Of a stretch of 64,000 nucleotides of DNA, positions 27,995 to 36,871 are shown one piece after another. The notes beneath the pieces are model-generated. The model was given only the letters and a program-made list of their open reading frames with translations, did not search any database and had not been told where the DNA came from. Source of the stretch: Micromonospora echinospora (GTDB lineage Bacteria; Actinomycetota; Actinomycetes; Mycobacteriales; Micromonosporaceae); assembly GCF_014203425.1 (NCBI RefSeq), contig NZ_JACHJC010000001.1, positions 5,420,001 to 5,484,000 on the forward strand, given 5' to 3'. Position numbers and translations under genes: made by a program. Within the stretch, counting starts at the first letter, position 1. Each line of letters begins with the position of its first letter.

Positions 27995-28789
27995 ATGTCC
28001 TCCCCCGCAGCGGGCGCGGCCACACTGGCTCCGCGCCGGTCGAGCCGGTTCGTCGCCTGGGTGCGTGCCTGGCGAGCCGGCCTCGTGCCGTTCGACGAGG
28101 TGGCCGACGCGGTCGCCGGCGACGAGGAGCACCTGGTCGCCGACGCACCCGGCACCTGGACCGACGTGTCCCTGCGGGAGGCGCTGCCCAGCCTGGCCAA
28201 GCACTCCCCGGACGACATCCGCCTGGTGCTGCCCGCGCCCGGCGACCCGCGCGGCCTGCCCGGCCCGGGCGCGTTCGCCGGGGCGGCGCTGGTGGCCGGC
28301 GAGGCGGTGGTGGCCAGCGGGATGGGGCTGGTGCCGGAGGTCCGCACGCACACCTCCGGCTCGGGGATGACCTGGGAGACAGTGCTCTGGCGGGTCCACC
28401 CGCTGCCGGCGGACGCGCCGAAGGCGTCCCTGTCCACGCCCGGCGCGGCGGAGGCCGAGGCGGAACTCTCCGCTGTGCTCGCCGAGACGACCGCCACGCT
28501 GACCCGGCTGGACGTCGCACAGTGGCGGCCCGAGCTGGCCGGCGCGCTCGCCGCGCTGCGCCGCCCGGACGGCGCCACCGACCTGCCGCCGGGCTTCGAC
28601 CCGCGGGCCCGCCGGCTGTTCGCCCGCGCCGCGGTCCTGGACCGGGTGCTCGCCCTGGCCGGGGAGAGCGCACCGGGCAGCGCGGTGAACACCTACGAGG
28701 CGCAGCAACGGGACGCGGCGCTGCGGCCGCTCACCACCGCCTGCCGGCAGGCCCTGGTGGCCGCCTGCAACGCGCCGCTGCGGCTGTAG
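27995..28789 (+). CDS. Conserved actinobacterial protein of unknown function
   Basis: 264 residues. The ATG at 27995 follows TACCCT by 6 nt (leaderless). The protein is mixed alpha/beta and soluble, with characteristic segments RFVAWVRAWRAGLVPFDEVADAV, LVLPAPGDPRGLPGPG and EAVVASGMGLVPEV, then an Ala/Leu-rich helical half. I remember similar proteins in many Micromonosporaceae and Streptomyces but cannot assign a function. It is divergent from DUF3097 and ends 9 bp before the stop codon of the convergent HAD gene. Confidence 0.75.
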   Translation: MSSPAAGAATLAPRRSSRFVAWVRAWRAGLVPFDEVADAVAGDEEHLVADAPGTWTDVSLREALPSLAKHSPDDIRLVLPAPGDPRGLPGPGAFAGAALVAGEAVVASGMGLVPEVRTHTSGSGMTWETVLWRVHPLPADAPKASLSTPGAAEAEAELSAVLAETTATLTRLDVAQWRPELAGALAALRRPDGATDLPPGFDPRARRLFARAAVLDRVLALAGESAPGSAVNTYEAQQRDAALRPLTTACRQALVAACNAPLRL

Positions 28790-28798
28790 AAGCCCGGT

Positions 28799-29578
28799 TC
28801 AGATCTCGTCGATCAGGTCGGCCACAGAGTCGACGATCCGCGACGGACGGTACGGGTACCGCTCGGCCTCGGCCCGGCTGCTGATGCCGGTGAGCACCAG
28901 GATCGTCTCCAGGCCGGCCTCCAGCCCGCACAGGATGTCGGTGTCCATCCGGTCGCCGATCATCGCGGTCGACTCGGAGTGCGCGTCGATGGTGTTCAGC
29001 GCCGAGCGCATCATCATCGGGTTGGGCTTGCCGACGAAGTACGGGTCGACACCTGTCGCCTTGGAGATCATCGCGGCCACCGAGCCGGCCGCCGGCAACG
29101 CGCCCTCCATCGACGGGCCGGTGGCGTCCGGGTTGGTGCAGATGAACCGGGCGCCGTCGTTGATCAGCCGGATCGCCTTGGTTATCGCCTCGAAGCTGTA
29201 GGTGCGCGTCTCCCCCAGCACCACGTAGTCCGGGGCGAAGTCGCTGAGCACGTACCCCACCGCGTGCAGCGCCGTGGTCAGCCCGGCCTCACCGATGACG
29301 TACGCGGTTCCGCCCGGCCGTTGGTCGGCCAGGAACTGGGCGGTGGCCAGCGCCGAGGACCAGATCGCCTCCTCCGGCACGTCCAGCCCCATCCGGCCGA
29401 GCCGGGCCCGCAGGTCACGCGGGGTGTAGATGGAGTTGTTGGTCAGCACCAGGAACGGCTTGCCGGAGGTGCGCAGCTTCTTGACGAACTCCGGTGCGCC
29501 CGGCACCGGCTGCCCCTCGTGCACCAGCACGCCGTCCATGTCGGTGAGCCAGCTCTGCACCGGCTTGCGGTCAAGCAT
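28799..29578 (-). CDS. HAD-IIA (NagD-like) phosphatase
   Basis: 259 residues with the HAD motifs: DxDGV nucleophile in LTDMDGVLVHEG (about 12-23), motif II LVLTNNS, a C2-type cap, motif III Lys in VGKPNP and motif IV GDRMDTDI. NagD-like enzymes dephosphorylate small sugar phosphates or nucleotides; the substrate is unknown. It is the last gene in line with fabG, fabI and hemH on the minus strand, 33 bp after hemH, and may be part of that transcript. Confidence 0.88.
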   Translation of the reverse strand: MLDRKPVQSWLTDMDGVLVHEGQPVPGAPEFVKKLRTSGKPFLVLTNNSIYTPRDLRARLGRMGLDVPEEAIWSSALATAQFLADQRPGGTAYVIGEAGLTTALHAVGYVLSDFAPDYVVLGETRTYSFEAITKAIRLINDGARFICTNPDATGPSMEGALPAAGSVAAMISKATGVDPYFVGKPNPMMMRSALNTIDAHSESTAMIGDRMDTDILCGLEAGLETILVLTGISSRAEAERYPYRPSRIVDSVADLIDEI

Positions 29579-29611
29579 CGTGTCGTCCCCAGGGGTGTCG
29601 TCGGGTCGGGC

Positions 29612-30643
29612 TCAGGGCCGGCGGGCCGGGGGTACGCAGCACAACGCCGGGCAGGTGTCCCAGGCGGGCAGCTCGCCGAGACGGCGGCGCAGCCGCTCGC
29701 CGTCCGGGGCGGTGCGCTCCAGCACCAGCTCGCGGACCATCGACACGAACCGCGGGTCGACGCCCGGCGTGCCGGCCCGCACGAAGTCCAGGCCGAGCTG
29801 CTTGGCCGTCTCCAGCGCCTCGGTGTCCAGGTCCCACACCACCTCCAGGTGGTCGGAGACGAAGCCGATCGGGCTGACCACCACGCTCGTCACGCCCTGC
29901 TCGGGCAGGGTGGCCAGGTGGTCGTTGACGTCCGGCTCCAGCCACGGCACCTGCGGCGGGCCGGACCGGCTCTGCCAGACCAGGTCGTACGCCAGGCCCG
30001 GCGCGGCCGCGGCGTGCACCAGCCGGGCGACCTCCTCCAGCTGGGCGGTGTACCGGCCGCCGTGCGGGCCGGCGGAGGCCGCCGCCGACATCGGGACCGA
30101 GTGCGCGGTGAAGACCAGCCGGGTGCTGTCCCGCTTCGCGGGGTCGAGCTGGGCGAGCGCGGCGCGGACCGCGTCGGCGTGCGGCTCGATGAAGCCGGGG
30201 TGGTCCCAGAACTGGCGCAGCTTCTCGATCAGCGGGGCGTCCGGGCCGACCGCGGCGCGGGCCGAGGCGATGTCCTCCTGGTACTGCCGGCAGGAGGAGT
30301 AGCCGCCGTACGCGCTGGTGACGAACGCCAGCGCCCGGGTGATCCCGTCGTCGCGCATCCGCGCCACAGTGTCGGCGAGCATCGGGTCCCAGTTGCGGTT
30401 GCCCCAGTAGACAGGCAGGTCGACGCCGTTGGCGGCGAAGTCCTCGCGGATCGCCGCGAGCAGGTCGCGGCACTGCTGGTTGATCGGCGACACCCCGCCG
30501 AAGTGCAGGTAGTGCTCGGCGACCTCGGCCAGCCGCTCCGGCGGCACCCCCCGCCCCCGGGTCACGTTCTGCAGGAACGGGAGAACGTCCTCGGGCCGCT
30601 CCGGGCCGCCGAAGGAGACCAGCACCAACGCGTCGTACGCCAT
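29612..30643 (-). CDS. hemH: Ferrochelatase (coproporphyrin type)
   Basis: 343 residues. Inserts iron into the porphyrin in haem synthesis; actinobacteria use the coproporphyrin-dependent branch. Seen: DALVLVSFGGPERPEDVLPFL at the N-terminus, the active-site His in VFTAHSVPM, SPIGFVSDHLEVVWDLD, and a C-terminal DTCPALCC cluster fitting the [2Fe-2S] ligands of actinobacterial ferrochelatases. The gene order fabG-fabI-hemH matches the mycobacterial mabA-inhA-hemH operon. The ATG at 30643 is preferred; an ATG at 30652 is possible. A repeat module separates it from fabI. Confidence 0.92.
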   Translation of the reverse strand: MAYDALVLVSFGGPERPEDVLPFLQNVTRGRGVPPERLAEVAEHYLHFGGVSPINQQCRDLLAAIREDFAANGVDLPVYWGNRNWDPMLADTVARMRDDGITRALAFVTSAYGGYSSCRQYQEDIASARAAVGPDAPLIEKLRQFWDHPGFIEPHADAVRAALAQLDPAKRDSTRLVFTAHSVPMSAAASAGPHGGRYTAQLEEVARLVHAAAAPGLAYDLVWQSRSGPPQVPWLEPDVNDHLATLPEQGVTSVVVSPIGFVSDHLEVVWDLDTEALETAKQLGLDFVRAGTPGVDPRFVSMVRELVLERTAPDGERLRRRLGELPAWDTCPALCCVPPARRP

Positions 30644-30721
30644 GAGGACCATTGTTCCTCGCCCGCCGTGACGGCGTGGCGACGCCCCCTGGTCGACGCG
30701 GTGACCACCTGGGCATGGGGT

Positions 30722-30774
30722 GTTAAGAAGGGCCCCTTCCTATGCACGAGGCGTTAAGAAGGGGCCCTTCCTTA
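30722..30774. repeat. Paired GTTAAGAAGGGGCCC module, copy 2
   Basis: Units at 30722-30741 (GTTAAGAAGGGCCCCTTCCT) and 30753-30774, with a spacer differing from copies 1 and 3. This copy lies between two genes on the same strand (fabI and hemH), ending 5 bp before the fabI stop codon, so it is not restricted to convergent ends. Confidence 0.7.
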
Positions 30775-30778
30775 CAGC

Positions 30779-31546
30779 TCAGGCGCCGATGGCGTGGTAG
30801 CCGCCGTCGACGTGGACGATCTCGCCGGTGGTGGCCGGGAACCAGTCCGACAGCAGCGCCAGGCAGGCCCGGGCGGCCGGCTCCTGGTCGGTGAGGCTCC
30901 AGCCCAGCGGGGCCCGCTCGGTCCAGGCGTCCTCGAACTGGTCGAAGCCGGGGATGGACTTGGCGGCGATGGTGCGCAGCGGGCCGGCGGCGACCAGGTT
31001 GCTGCGGATGCCCTGCTTGCCCAGGTGCAGCGCCAGGTAGCGGGAGGCGGACTCCAGCCCGGCCTTGGCCACGCCCATCCAGTCGTAGACCGGCCAGGCC
31101 TTGGTGGCGTCGAAGGTGAGGCCCACCACGGCGCCGCCGGAGGACATCAGCGGCAGCGCGGCCATGGCCAGGGACTTGTACGAGTAGGTGGAGACCTGGA
31201 GCGCGGTGGCCACGTCCGCCCACGGGGCGTCGAGGAAGCCGCCGCCGAGGCAGCTCTGCGGGGCGAACCCGATCGAGTGCACCACCCCGTCGAGGCCGTC
31301 GACGTGCTCGCGTACCTTGTCGGCCAGCCCGGCCAGGTGCTCCTCGTTGGCGACGTCCAGCTCGATCACCGGCGCCGGTTCGGGCAGCCGCTTGGCGATC
31401 CGCTCCACCAGGGAGAGCCGGCCGTAGCCGGTGAGCACGACCTGTGCGCCATTCTCCTGGGCGAGTTTCGCCACCGAGAAGGCGATCGAGGCGTCGGTGA
31501 TGACGCCGGTGACCAGCAGCCGCTTACCGGCGAGAAGTCCGGACAT
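30779..31546 (-). CDS. fabI: Enoyl-ACP reductase (InhA/FabI type)
   Basis: 255 residues, the usual length. It reduces trans-2-enoyl-ACP with NADH, the last step of each fatty-acid elongation cycle. Seen: GKRLLVTGVITDASIAFSVA nucleotide-binding start, SIGFAPQSCLGGGF, the catalytic Tyr-x6-Lys in YDWMGVAKAG, and GPLRTIAAKSIPGF. Its start at 31546 has a GGAGGAGA site and is 23 bp after fabG, so the two are co-transcribed. InhA-like features suit an actinobacterial enzyme. Confidence 0.95.
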   Translation of the reverse strand: MSGLLAGKRLLVTGVITDASIAFSVAKLAQENGAQVVLTGYGRLSLVERIAKRLPEPAPVIELDVANEEHLAGLADKVREHVDGLDGVVHSIGFAPQSCLGGGFLDAPWADVATALQVSTYSYKSLAMAALPLMSSGGAVVGLTFDATKAWPVYDWMGVAKAGLESASRYLALHLGKQGIRSNLVAAGPLRTIAAKSIPGFDQFEDAWTERAPLGWSLTDQEPAARACLALLSDWFPATTGEIVHVDGGYHAIGA

Positions 31547-31569
31547 TGCGTGTCTCCTCCGTGCTCTGC

Positions 31570-32274
31570 TCAGTGACCCATGCCCAGGCCGCCGTCGACC
31601 GGGATGACAGCGCCGGTGACGTAGGCGGCCGCGTCCGAGGCGAGCCAGGTGACGACGCCCGCGACCTCGTCCGGGGTGGCCATCCGGCCGACCGGGATCG
31701 CCTTGCGCAGCTCCGCCTTGCGTTCCTCGGGCAGCCCGGCGGTCATGTCGGTGTCGATGAAGCCCGGCGCCACCACGTTCGCGGTGACGTTGCGGCTGCC
31801 CAGCTCGCGGGTGATCGAGCGGGCCACGCCGATCAGGCCGGCCTTGCTGGCCGCGTAGTTGACCTGGCCCGCGCCGCCGAAGAGGCCGACCACCGAGGAG
31901 ATGAAGATCATCCGGCCCCACCGGGCCCGGAGCATCTTCGTCGAGGCCCGCTTGGCGACCCGGAACGAGCCGCTCAGGTTGGTGTCGAGCACGCGGGTGA
32001 ACTGCTCCTCGGACATCCGCATGAGCAGCGTGTCGTCGGTGATGCCGGCGTTGGCGACGAGCACCTCCACCGGGCCCAGCTCGGCCTCGATCGCGGTGAA
32101 CGCGGCGTCGACCGACTCGGCGTCGGTCACGTCGCACCGCACCCCGAACAGGCCCTCCGGGGGCTCGCCGCTCCGGTACGTGACGGCCACCCGGTCGCCC
32201 TGCTTGACGAAGGCCTGCGCGATGGCCAGGCCGATCCCCCGGTTGCCGCCGGTCACCAGCACCGTACGGGCCAC
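31570..32274 (-). CDS. fabG: 3-oxoacyl-ACP reductase
   Basis: 234 residues. Short-chain dehydrogenase with NADPH-binding TGGNRGIGLAIA at about 8-19, NAGI, catalytic Ser (ISSVVG) and YAASKAG with Tyr and Lys, and the C-terminal AYVTGAVIPVDGGLGMGH. With the adjacent fabI it forms the FASII reductive pair. It begins with GTG at 32274 and is the first gene of the operon continuing to fabI. Confidence 0.93.
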   Translation of the reverse strand: MARTVLVTGGNRGIGLAIAQAFVKQGDRVAVTYRSGEPPEGLFGVRCDVTDAESVDAAFTAIEAELGPVEVLVANAGITDDTLLMRMSEEQFTRVLDTNLSGSFRVAKRASTKMLRARWGRMIFISSVVGLFGGAGQVNYAASKAGLIGVARSITRELGSRNVTANVVAPGFIDTDMTAGLPEERKAELRKAIPVGRMATPDEVAGVVTWLASDAAAYVTGAVIPVDGGLGMGH

Positions 32275-32485
32275 GGATCCCCCTTTTGCTCCAGTGATCT
32301 CTCGGTCCGGTCGGAGCCTAGGGGTTACCGGTAGGTAAGCGCTAACCCGAGCAGGTCACAGGGCCGCTCCAGCCGGGGTCGGCGGCCACGCGCGACACCC
32401 GCACACCCCGGTGTACGATCACCGGGTCTGCGGGCCGGTCTGCGCCCGCATTCCCGGGCCCCACCGACCGCTGGAGGTGATCGCT

Positions 32486-32539
32486 GTGCGAGATAGCGAT
32501 CCTCCCAGTCGTGGCCGGGCCCACCGTCAGCCCCGCTGA
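32486..32539 (+). CDS. Possible 17-residue leader peptide
   Basis: A GTG ORF beginning MRDSDPPSRGRAHRQPR and stopping at TGA, with a GGAGG ribosome binding site 8 nt upstream and a TACGAT box about 70 nt before it. It lies in the gap 32275-32716, upstream of a 28-residue membrane peptide on the same strand. The excellent ribosome site is the main support. It could be an attenuation-type leader or chance. Confidence 0.35.
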   Translation: MRDSDPPSRGRAHRQPR

Positions 32540-32716
32540 GCCACGGCTCGGTCGACGCGGCTGACCCGCTTCCCGCCTTCGCACCGCATCCGCTCTCCGG
32601 CGCCCACGCCGGGGGTGGCCCTGCCGCGCGGCGGAGCACCCGGTCACGACTTCGTGCGCGTACGCCCCGACCCCCACGGCCCCTCGCCGGGCCGACTGTC
32701 GCCACGGAGCACACCC

Positions 32717-32803
32717 ATGAGCCGTTACGTCGCCCCCCTGGGTTTCACCCTCGCCGCCGTCTGGGTGGCCGTCCTGTTCGTGCTGGCCGGCGCCGGTCAC
32801 TGA
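32717..32803 (+). CDS. Possible 28-residue single-span membrane peptide
   Basis: ATG to TGA, 29 codons: MSRYVAPLGFTLAAVWVAVL followed by FVLAGAGH. One hydrophobic segment fills the peptide. A clear ribosome site is not seen, but it follows the leader-like ORF at 32486 and no other gene occupies the gap. Similar tiny membrane peptides are often missed in annotation. It converges on the VWA gene 21 bp away. Confidence 0.45.
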   Translation: MSRYVAPLGFTLAAVWVAVLFVLAGAGH

Positions 32804-32824
32804 CCACCGCCGGCCGGGCCCGGC

Positions 32825-33775
32825 TCAGACCAGCCGGGACGTCCAGAGCAGACTCAGCCCGCCCGCGCACAGCGCCAGCAGCAGGGCGATTCCCGCGTAC
32901 CACTGGGTGATCTCGCGCGGCTCCGTCCGGTAGCCGATCGAGCTGCCCATGTCCTGGTAGACCTGCTTCAGCTCGCTGGCCGACGCGGCCTCGTAGAAGA
33001 AGCCCTGGGTGGTCTCCGCGAGCTGGGACAGCGCGGTGCGGTCCACCGGCACCCGCTGGAGCTGCCCGCCGATGTCGACCTGCCCCGAGTCGGTGCCGAA
33101 CGCGATGGTGGACACCGGCACGTTCGCCGCCTGCGCCGCCGCGGCGGCCTCCTCCACCGACCGGCCGGAGGTCCGGTAGCCGTCGGACAGCAGCACGATG
33201 CGGGCCGGCGGGATGCCCGCCGCGCCGTCGGCCGGCACCGACCGGATCGCCTCCAGGCAGGTGAAGACCGCCTCGCCGGTGGCGGTCGCCTCGGCCAGCA
33301 CCAGCCCGTCGATGGCGGTGCTCACCGCCGCCCGGTCCTTGGTCGGCGGCACGAGCACGTTCGCCGACTTCGCGAACGAGACGAGCCCCAGGTTGTAGCT
33401 CTCCGGCAGCTCGCCGACGAACTGCTTGGCCGCCTCCTGCGCCGCCTCCAGGCGGTTCGGCGACACGTCGTCGGCCTGCATCGACAGCGACACGTCGATG
33501 GCGAGCATGACGGTGGCCCGCTCCAGTGGCTCGCGGGTGTCGATCGCCGGGCGGGCCAGCCCGGTCGCCAGCACCAGCAGGCAGAGCAGGAACGCGGTGG
33601 CCGCCACGTGCCGCCGCCAGCCCAGTCCCTTGGGCGCGACGGTACGCAGCAGGTCGACGTTTGTGAACCGCAGCGCGTACTGCCGGCGGTGCAGCTGCCG
33701 CCAGACGTACGCGGCAGCGAGGGCGAGCACCGGCAGCACGGCCAGCAGCCACCACGGTTGCAGAAAACGGATCAT
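32825..33775 (-). CDS. VWA-domain membrane protein
   Basis: 316 residues. Two N-terminal hydrophobic segments (WLLAVLPVLALAAAYVW; VAATAFLLCLLVLATGLA) precede a von Willebrand A domain with MIDAS motif DVSLSMQ, the Thr in ATATGEAVF and LLSDGY. A third segment near the C-terminus (YAGIALLLALCAGGLSLLW) follows. Such BatA/B-like proteins bind divalent metal and partner with MoxR ATPases. Its start overlaps the DUF58 stop by four bases, so the three genes form an operon. Confidence 0.87.
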   Translation of the reverse strand: MIRFLQPWWLLAVLPVLALAAAYVWRQLHRRQYALRFTNVDLLRTVAPKGLGWRRHVAATAFLLCLLVLATGLARPAIDTREPLERATVMLAIDVSLSMQADDVSPNRLEAAQEAAKQFVGELPESYNLGLVSFAKSANVLVPPTKDRAAVSTAIDGLVLAEATATGEAVFTCLEAIRSVPADGAAGIPPARIVLLSDGYRTSGRSVEEAAAAAQAANVPVSTIAFGTDSGQVDIGGQLQRVPVDRTALSQLAETTQGFFYEAASASELKQVYQDMGSSIGYRTEPREITQWYAGIALLLALCAGGLSLLWTSRLV

Positions 33776-34707
33776 CGAGTCGTCCCTCTGGTGCGGGCGT
33801 GCCGCTGCGCGGCGACGAAACGCACCATGTCCAGCAGCCAGTCTCGGTCGGTACGCAGGCGCAGGTGGGCCGCGCCCGCGGCGCGCAGCTCGGCGGCGAT
33901 CGCCCCGCGCTGGGCGGCCGCCGCCTCGGCGTACCGCCGGCGCAGGCCCGGGTCGGCGGTCTGCACCTCGTGCAGCTCGCCGGTCTCCGGGTCGACCACC
34001 GGCAGCACCCCCACGTCGGGCAGTTCCAACTCCCGCGGGTCGACCACCTCCACGGCCAGCACGTCGTGGCGGACCCGCAGCTTACGCAGCGGCCGGCCCC
34101 ACTGCGGCGGCGGCGCGAGGAAGTCGGAGATGACCACCGCCACGCCACGCCGCCGGGGCGGCCGGTTGAGCATGTCGACGAGCGCGCCGAGGTCGCTGCG
34201 ACCCGGCCGGATCTCGGCGCCGGCCACCGCCCGCAGCAGTCCCTGGGCCTCCTTGCGGCCGGAGCGGGCGGGCAGCCGCAGCAGCGTCCCCGGCCCGCCG
34301 GCCCCGCCGGTGCCGACGACAGCGCCGATCCGGTTGCCGCCCCGCACGGTGAGGTGGGCCAGCGCGGCGACGGCGGCGATCGCCACGTCCCGCTTGAGCC
34401 ACCGCCCGGTGCCGAAGTCCAGGCTGGCCGACATGTCGACCGCCAGCCAGGTCTCCAGCTCGCGGTCGGCCACCGTACGCCGCACGTGCGGCATCGTGGT
34501 GCGGGCCGTGACCGGCCAGTCCATCCGGCGCACGTCGTCGCCGGGGCGGTACTCCCGGGACTCCCCCGCCTCGCTGCCCGGTCCGGGCAGCAGCCCGGCG
34601 TAGTCGCCCTGGAGCAGCCCGTCCAGCTTGCGGGTGACCATGAGCTGGAGACGGGCCAGCACGGCCCCGGAGCGGTCGCCGGTGGCGAGCCGGGTGGGCG
34701 GGGTCAC
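33772..34707 (-). CDS. DUF58 domain protein
   Basis: 311 residues from GTG 34707, which overlaps the MoxR stop codon by four bases (GTGA). The DUF58 signature is EYRPGDDVRRMDWPVTART at about 50-68, and a VWA-like fold follows (AVDMSASLDFG). DUF58 proteins act with MoxR ATPases, probably as adaptor or scaffold in assembling metal-dependent or cell-envelope complexes; the target is not known. The C-terminus is Ala/Arg-rich. Confidence 0.87.
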   Translation of the reverse strand: MTPPTRLATGDRSGAVLARLQLMVTRKLDGLLQGDYAGLLPGPGSEAGESREYRPGDDVRRMDWPVTARTTMPHVRRTVADRELETWLAVDMSASLDFGTGRWLKRDVAIAAVAALAHLTVRGGNRIGAVVGTGGAGGPGTLLRLPARSGRKEAQGLLRAVAGAEIRPGRSDLGALVDMLNRPPRRRGVAVVISDFLAPPPQWGRPLRKLRVRHDVLAVEVVDPRELELPDVGVLPVVDPETGELHEVQTADPGLRRRYAEAAAAQRGAIAAELRAAGAAHLRLRTDRDWLLDMVRFVAAQRHARTRGTTR

Positions 34708-35807
34708 GGCCGCTGCCCGGGCCATCCGTTGTGCGGCACGGCCGGTGGCGGTGTGGCCTGCTGGCGGGGCGCGACGGCGGGCAGCGGGATGGTCGACATC
34801 ACCCGGTGCACGATGTGGTCGGCCGGTACGTCGTCGGCGAGCGCGTCGTAGCTGAGCACCAGCCGGTGCCGCAGGATGTCCGGCGCGATGTCCTGCACGT
34901 CCTGCGGCAGCGCGTAGTCGCGTCCGCGCAGCAGCGCCAGCGCGCGGGTGGCCCGGACCAGGCCGAGCGAGGCGCGCGGGCTGGCGCCGTACTGGATGAG
35001 CTGGGCGACGTCGGGCATGCCGTGCTCGGCGGGCGTCCGGGTGGCGAGCACCAGCCGGACCGCGTAGTCGACGAGCGCGTTGTGCACGAAGACCTGGTCG
35101 GCCTTGTGCTGCAGCGCGATCAGCTCGGGAGTGTCGAACACCCGGACCGGCTCCGGCGGGGCGACGCCCATCCGGTAGACGATCTCGCGTTCCTCGGCGT
35201 CGGTCGGGTAGCCCACGACGATCTTCATGAGGAAGCGGTCCCGCTGCGCCTCCGGCAGCGGATAGACGCCCTCCTGCTCGATCGGGTTCTGGGTGGCCAT
35301 CACCAGGAACGGGTCCGGCACCCGGTGACTCTCGCCACCGATGGAGACCTGCCGCTCGCTCATCACCTCCAGCAGCGCCGACTGCACCTTCGCCGGCGCG
35401 CGGTTGATCTCGTCGGCGAGCAGGAAGTTGACGAAGACCGGGCCCAGCTCGACGTCGAACTTCTCGCTGGACTGCCGGTAGATCCGGGTGCCCATGATGT
35501 CGGCGGGCACCAGGTCCGGGGTGAACTGGACCCGGGCGAACGACCCGCCGACGACCCGGGCCAGGGTCTCCACGGCGAGCGTCTTGGCCACCCCGGGTAC
35601 GCCCTCCAGCAGGCAGTGACCCCGGGCCAGCAGCGCGACGAACATCCGCTCGACCATCCGGTCCTGGCCGACGATCACCCGCTTGATCTCGAACAGCGCC
35701 CGCTCCAACAGCGTGGCGTCCTGGGCCGGGGTGGTGGCCGCCGAGGGCGGGCCGTCCGGCGGCGCCTCGGTCGGGTTCGGCACGTCGGGTGTGGTCGGCT
35801 GGGCCAC
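34704..35807 (-). CDS. MoxR family AAA+ ATPase
   Basis: 367 residues. The AAA+ core has Walker A GVPGVAKT (about 75-82), Walker B LLADEINRAPAKVQSALLEVM, sensor MATQNPIEQEG and arginine-rich motifs (LPEAQRDRFLMK), all typical of MoxR. It remodels or inserts cofactors into partner proteins together with the DUF58 and VWA proteins encoded immediately downstream with overlapping codons. I choose the GTG at 35807 with TGGAGGA 5 nt upstream. The first 45 residues are Pro-rich and disordered. Confidence 0.9.
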   Translation of the reverse strand: MAQPTTPDVPNPTEAPPDGPPSAATTPAQDATLLERALFEIKRVIVGQDRMVERMFVALLARGHCLLEGVPGVAKTLAVETLARVVGGSFARVQFTPDLVPADIMGTRIYRQSSEKFDVELGPVFVNFLLADEINRAPAKVQSALLEVMSERQVSIGGESHRVPDPFLVMATQNPIEQEGVYPLPEAQRDRFLMKIVVGYPTDAEEREIVYRMGVAPPEPVRVFDTPELIALQHKADQVFVHNALVDYAVRLVLATRTPAEHGMPDVAQLIQYGASPRASLGLVRATRALALLRGRDYALPQDVQDIAPDILRHRLVLSYDALADDVPADHIVHRVMSTIPLPAVAPRQQATPPPAVPHNGWPGQRP

Positions 35808-36060
35808 CGGTCCTCCACAGCAGGGTCGTCGTCGCGGCGTGGTGCGTATCAAGACTGTCATGCCTCGCTGAGAGCCGAGGGTGGGAGAGGCACGATTTTC
35901 GCCGCGCCGTCCGGCCACGCCGTACCGCCGCACGGAAAACGCTGAACACGGGTGGACAACAAGGGGTCCGCCGTGTGTACGATTCACCCCGTCGCCGGGC
36001 GGCTCCCCCCGTGGCCGCCCGGCGCTAAACTCCCGGCGTGCGACGCCTAGACTCGCCCCG

Positions 36061-36291
36061 GTGACGACTCCCGACGCCCCGGACGACGCGCTGATCTGCT
36101 CGGCGCGGGGCTGTCGCGCGCCCGCCGAGTTTCAGCTCCGCTGGCACAATCCCCGCCTGCACGCGCCCGACCGGCGCAAGACCTGGCTCGCCTGCGCGGC
36201 GCACCGGAGCACCCTCGGCGAGTTCCTCGACGCACGCGGCTTCCTCCGCGAGGTGGTCCCGCTGCCGGGATCGCCTACGCTCGGGGCGTGA
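36061..36291 (+). CDS. Small protein with Cys pairs, unknown function
   Basis: 76 residues. GTG 36061 lies 7 nt after a TAGACT box, so leaderless. Sequence features: LICSARGCRAPAEFQLRWHNPRL and TWLACAAHRSTLGEFLD, giving C-x4-C and C-x2-H pairs that could form a zinc site. I recall similar small proteins of unknown role in Micromonosporaceae. It is followed after 52 bp by a PH-domain gene pair on the same strand, which may share transcription. Confidence 0.65.
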   Translation: MTTPDAPDDALICSARGCRAPAEFQLRWHNPRLHAPDRRKTWLACAAHRSTLGEFLDARGFLREVVPLPGSPTLGA

Positions 36292-36343
36292 GCGAGCAGA
36301 CGAACCGAGTCCGTACCGCCGTCGAACACGGCTGGTCCTCCCG

Positions 36344-36871
36344 GTGAGCGATGACGGCCACACCGGGTCCCCGTCCGCCTCGCGCAGCGCGCTGGAGCCC
36401 TGGCCGGACACGGTCAACTGGCAGCCGATCTCCCGCGACCTGATCTGGGTGGAGCTGATCCGGCTCGGCATCGGGCTGGCGGTGGCGCTCGTGGTGCTCG
36501 GCGTGGCCTGGGCGCTGTCCGGGCACTGGCTGCTCGGCGCCGCCGTCGGCGTGGCCCTGCTGATCGGCGTCTGGCGGGCGATCACCATCGTGCGCGCGGT
36601 CCGCGCCTGGGGGTACGCCGAGCGCGACGACGACCTGCTGGTGCGGCACGGCCTGCTGGTACGGCGGCTCTCCATCGTGCCGTACTCCCGGATGCAGTTC
36701 GTCGACGTGAGCGCCGGTCCGCTGGAGCGTGCCTTCGACCTCGCCACCGTGCAGTTGCACACGGCGGCCGCCGCCAGCGACGCCCGCGTGCCGGGGCTGC
36801 GTCCGGCCGAGGCGTCCCGGCTGCGCGACCGGCTCACCGCGCTGGGCGAGGACCGGGCGGAGGGCCTGTGA
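36344..36871 (+). CDS. Membrane protein with bacterial PH-like domain
   Basis: 175 residues from GTG 36344. Two membrane segments (LGIGLAVALVVLGVAWALSG; WLLGAAVGVALLIGVWRAI) precede a bPH_2/DUF304 domain: AERDDDLLVRHGLLVRRLSIVPYSRMQFVDV, PLERAFDLATVQLHTA, typical of YdbS. It overlaps the next gene by four bases (GTGA), and the two correspond to the ydbS-ydbT type pair of unknown envelope function. Confidence 0.85.
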   Translation: MSDDGHTGSPSASRSALEPWPDTVNWQPISRDLIWVELIRLGIGLAVALVVLGVAWALSGHWLLGAAVGVALLIGVWRAITIVRAVRAWGYAERDDDLLVRHGLLVRRLSIVPYSRMQFVDVSAGPLERAFDLATVQLHTAAAASDARVPGLRPAEASRLRDRLTALGEDRAEGL

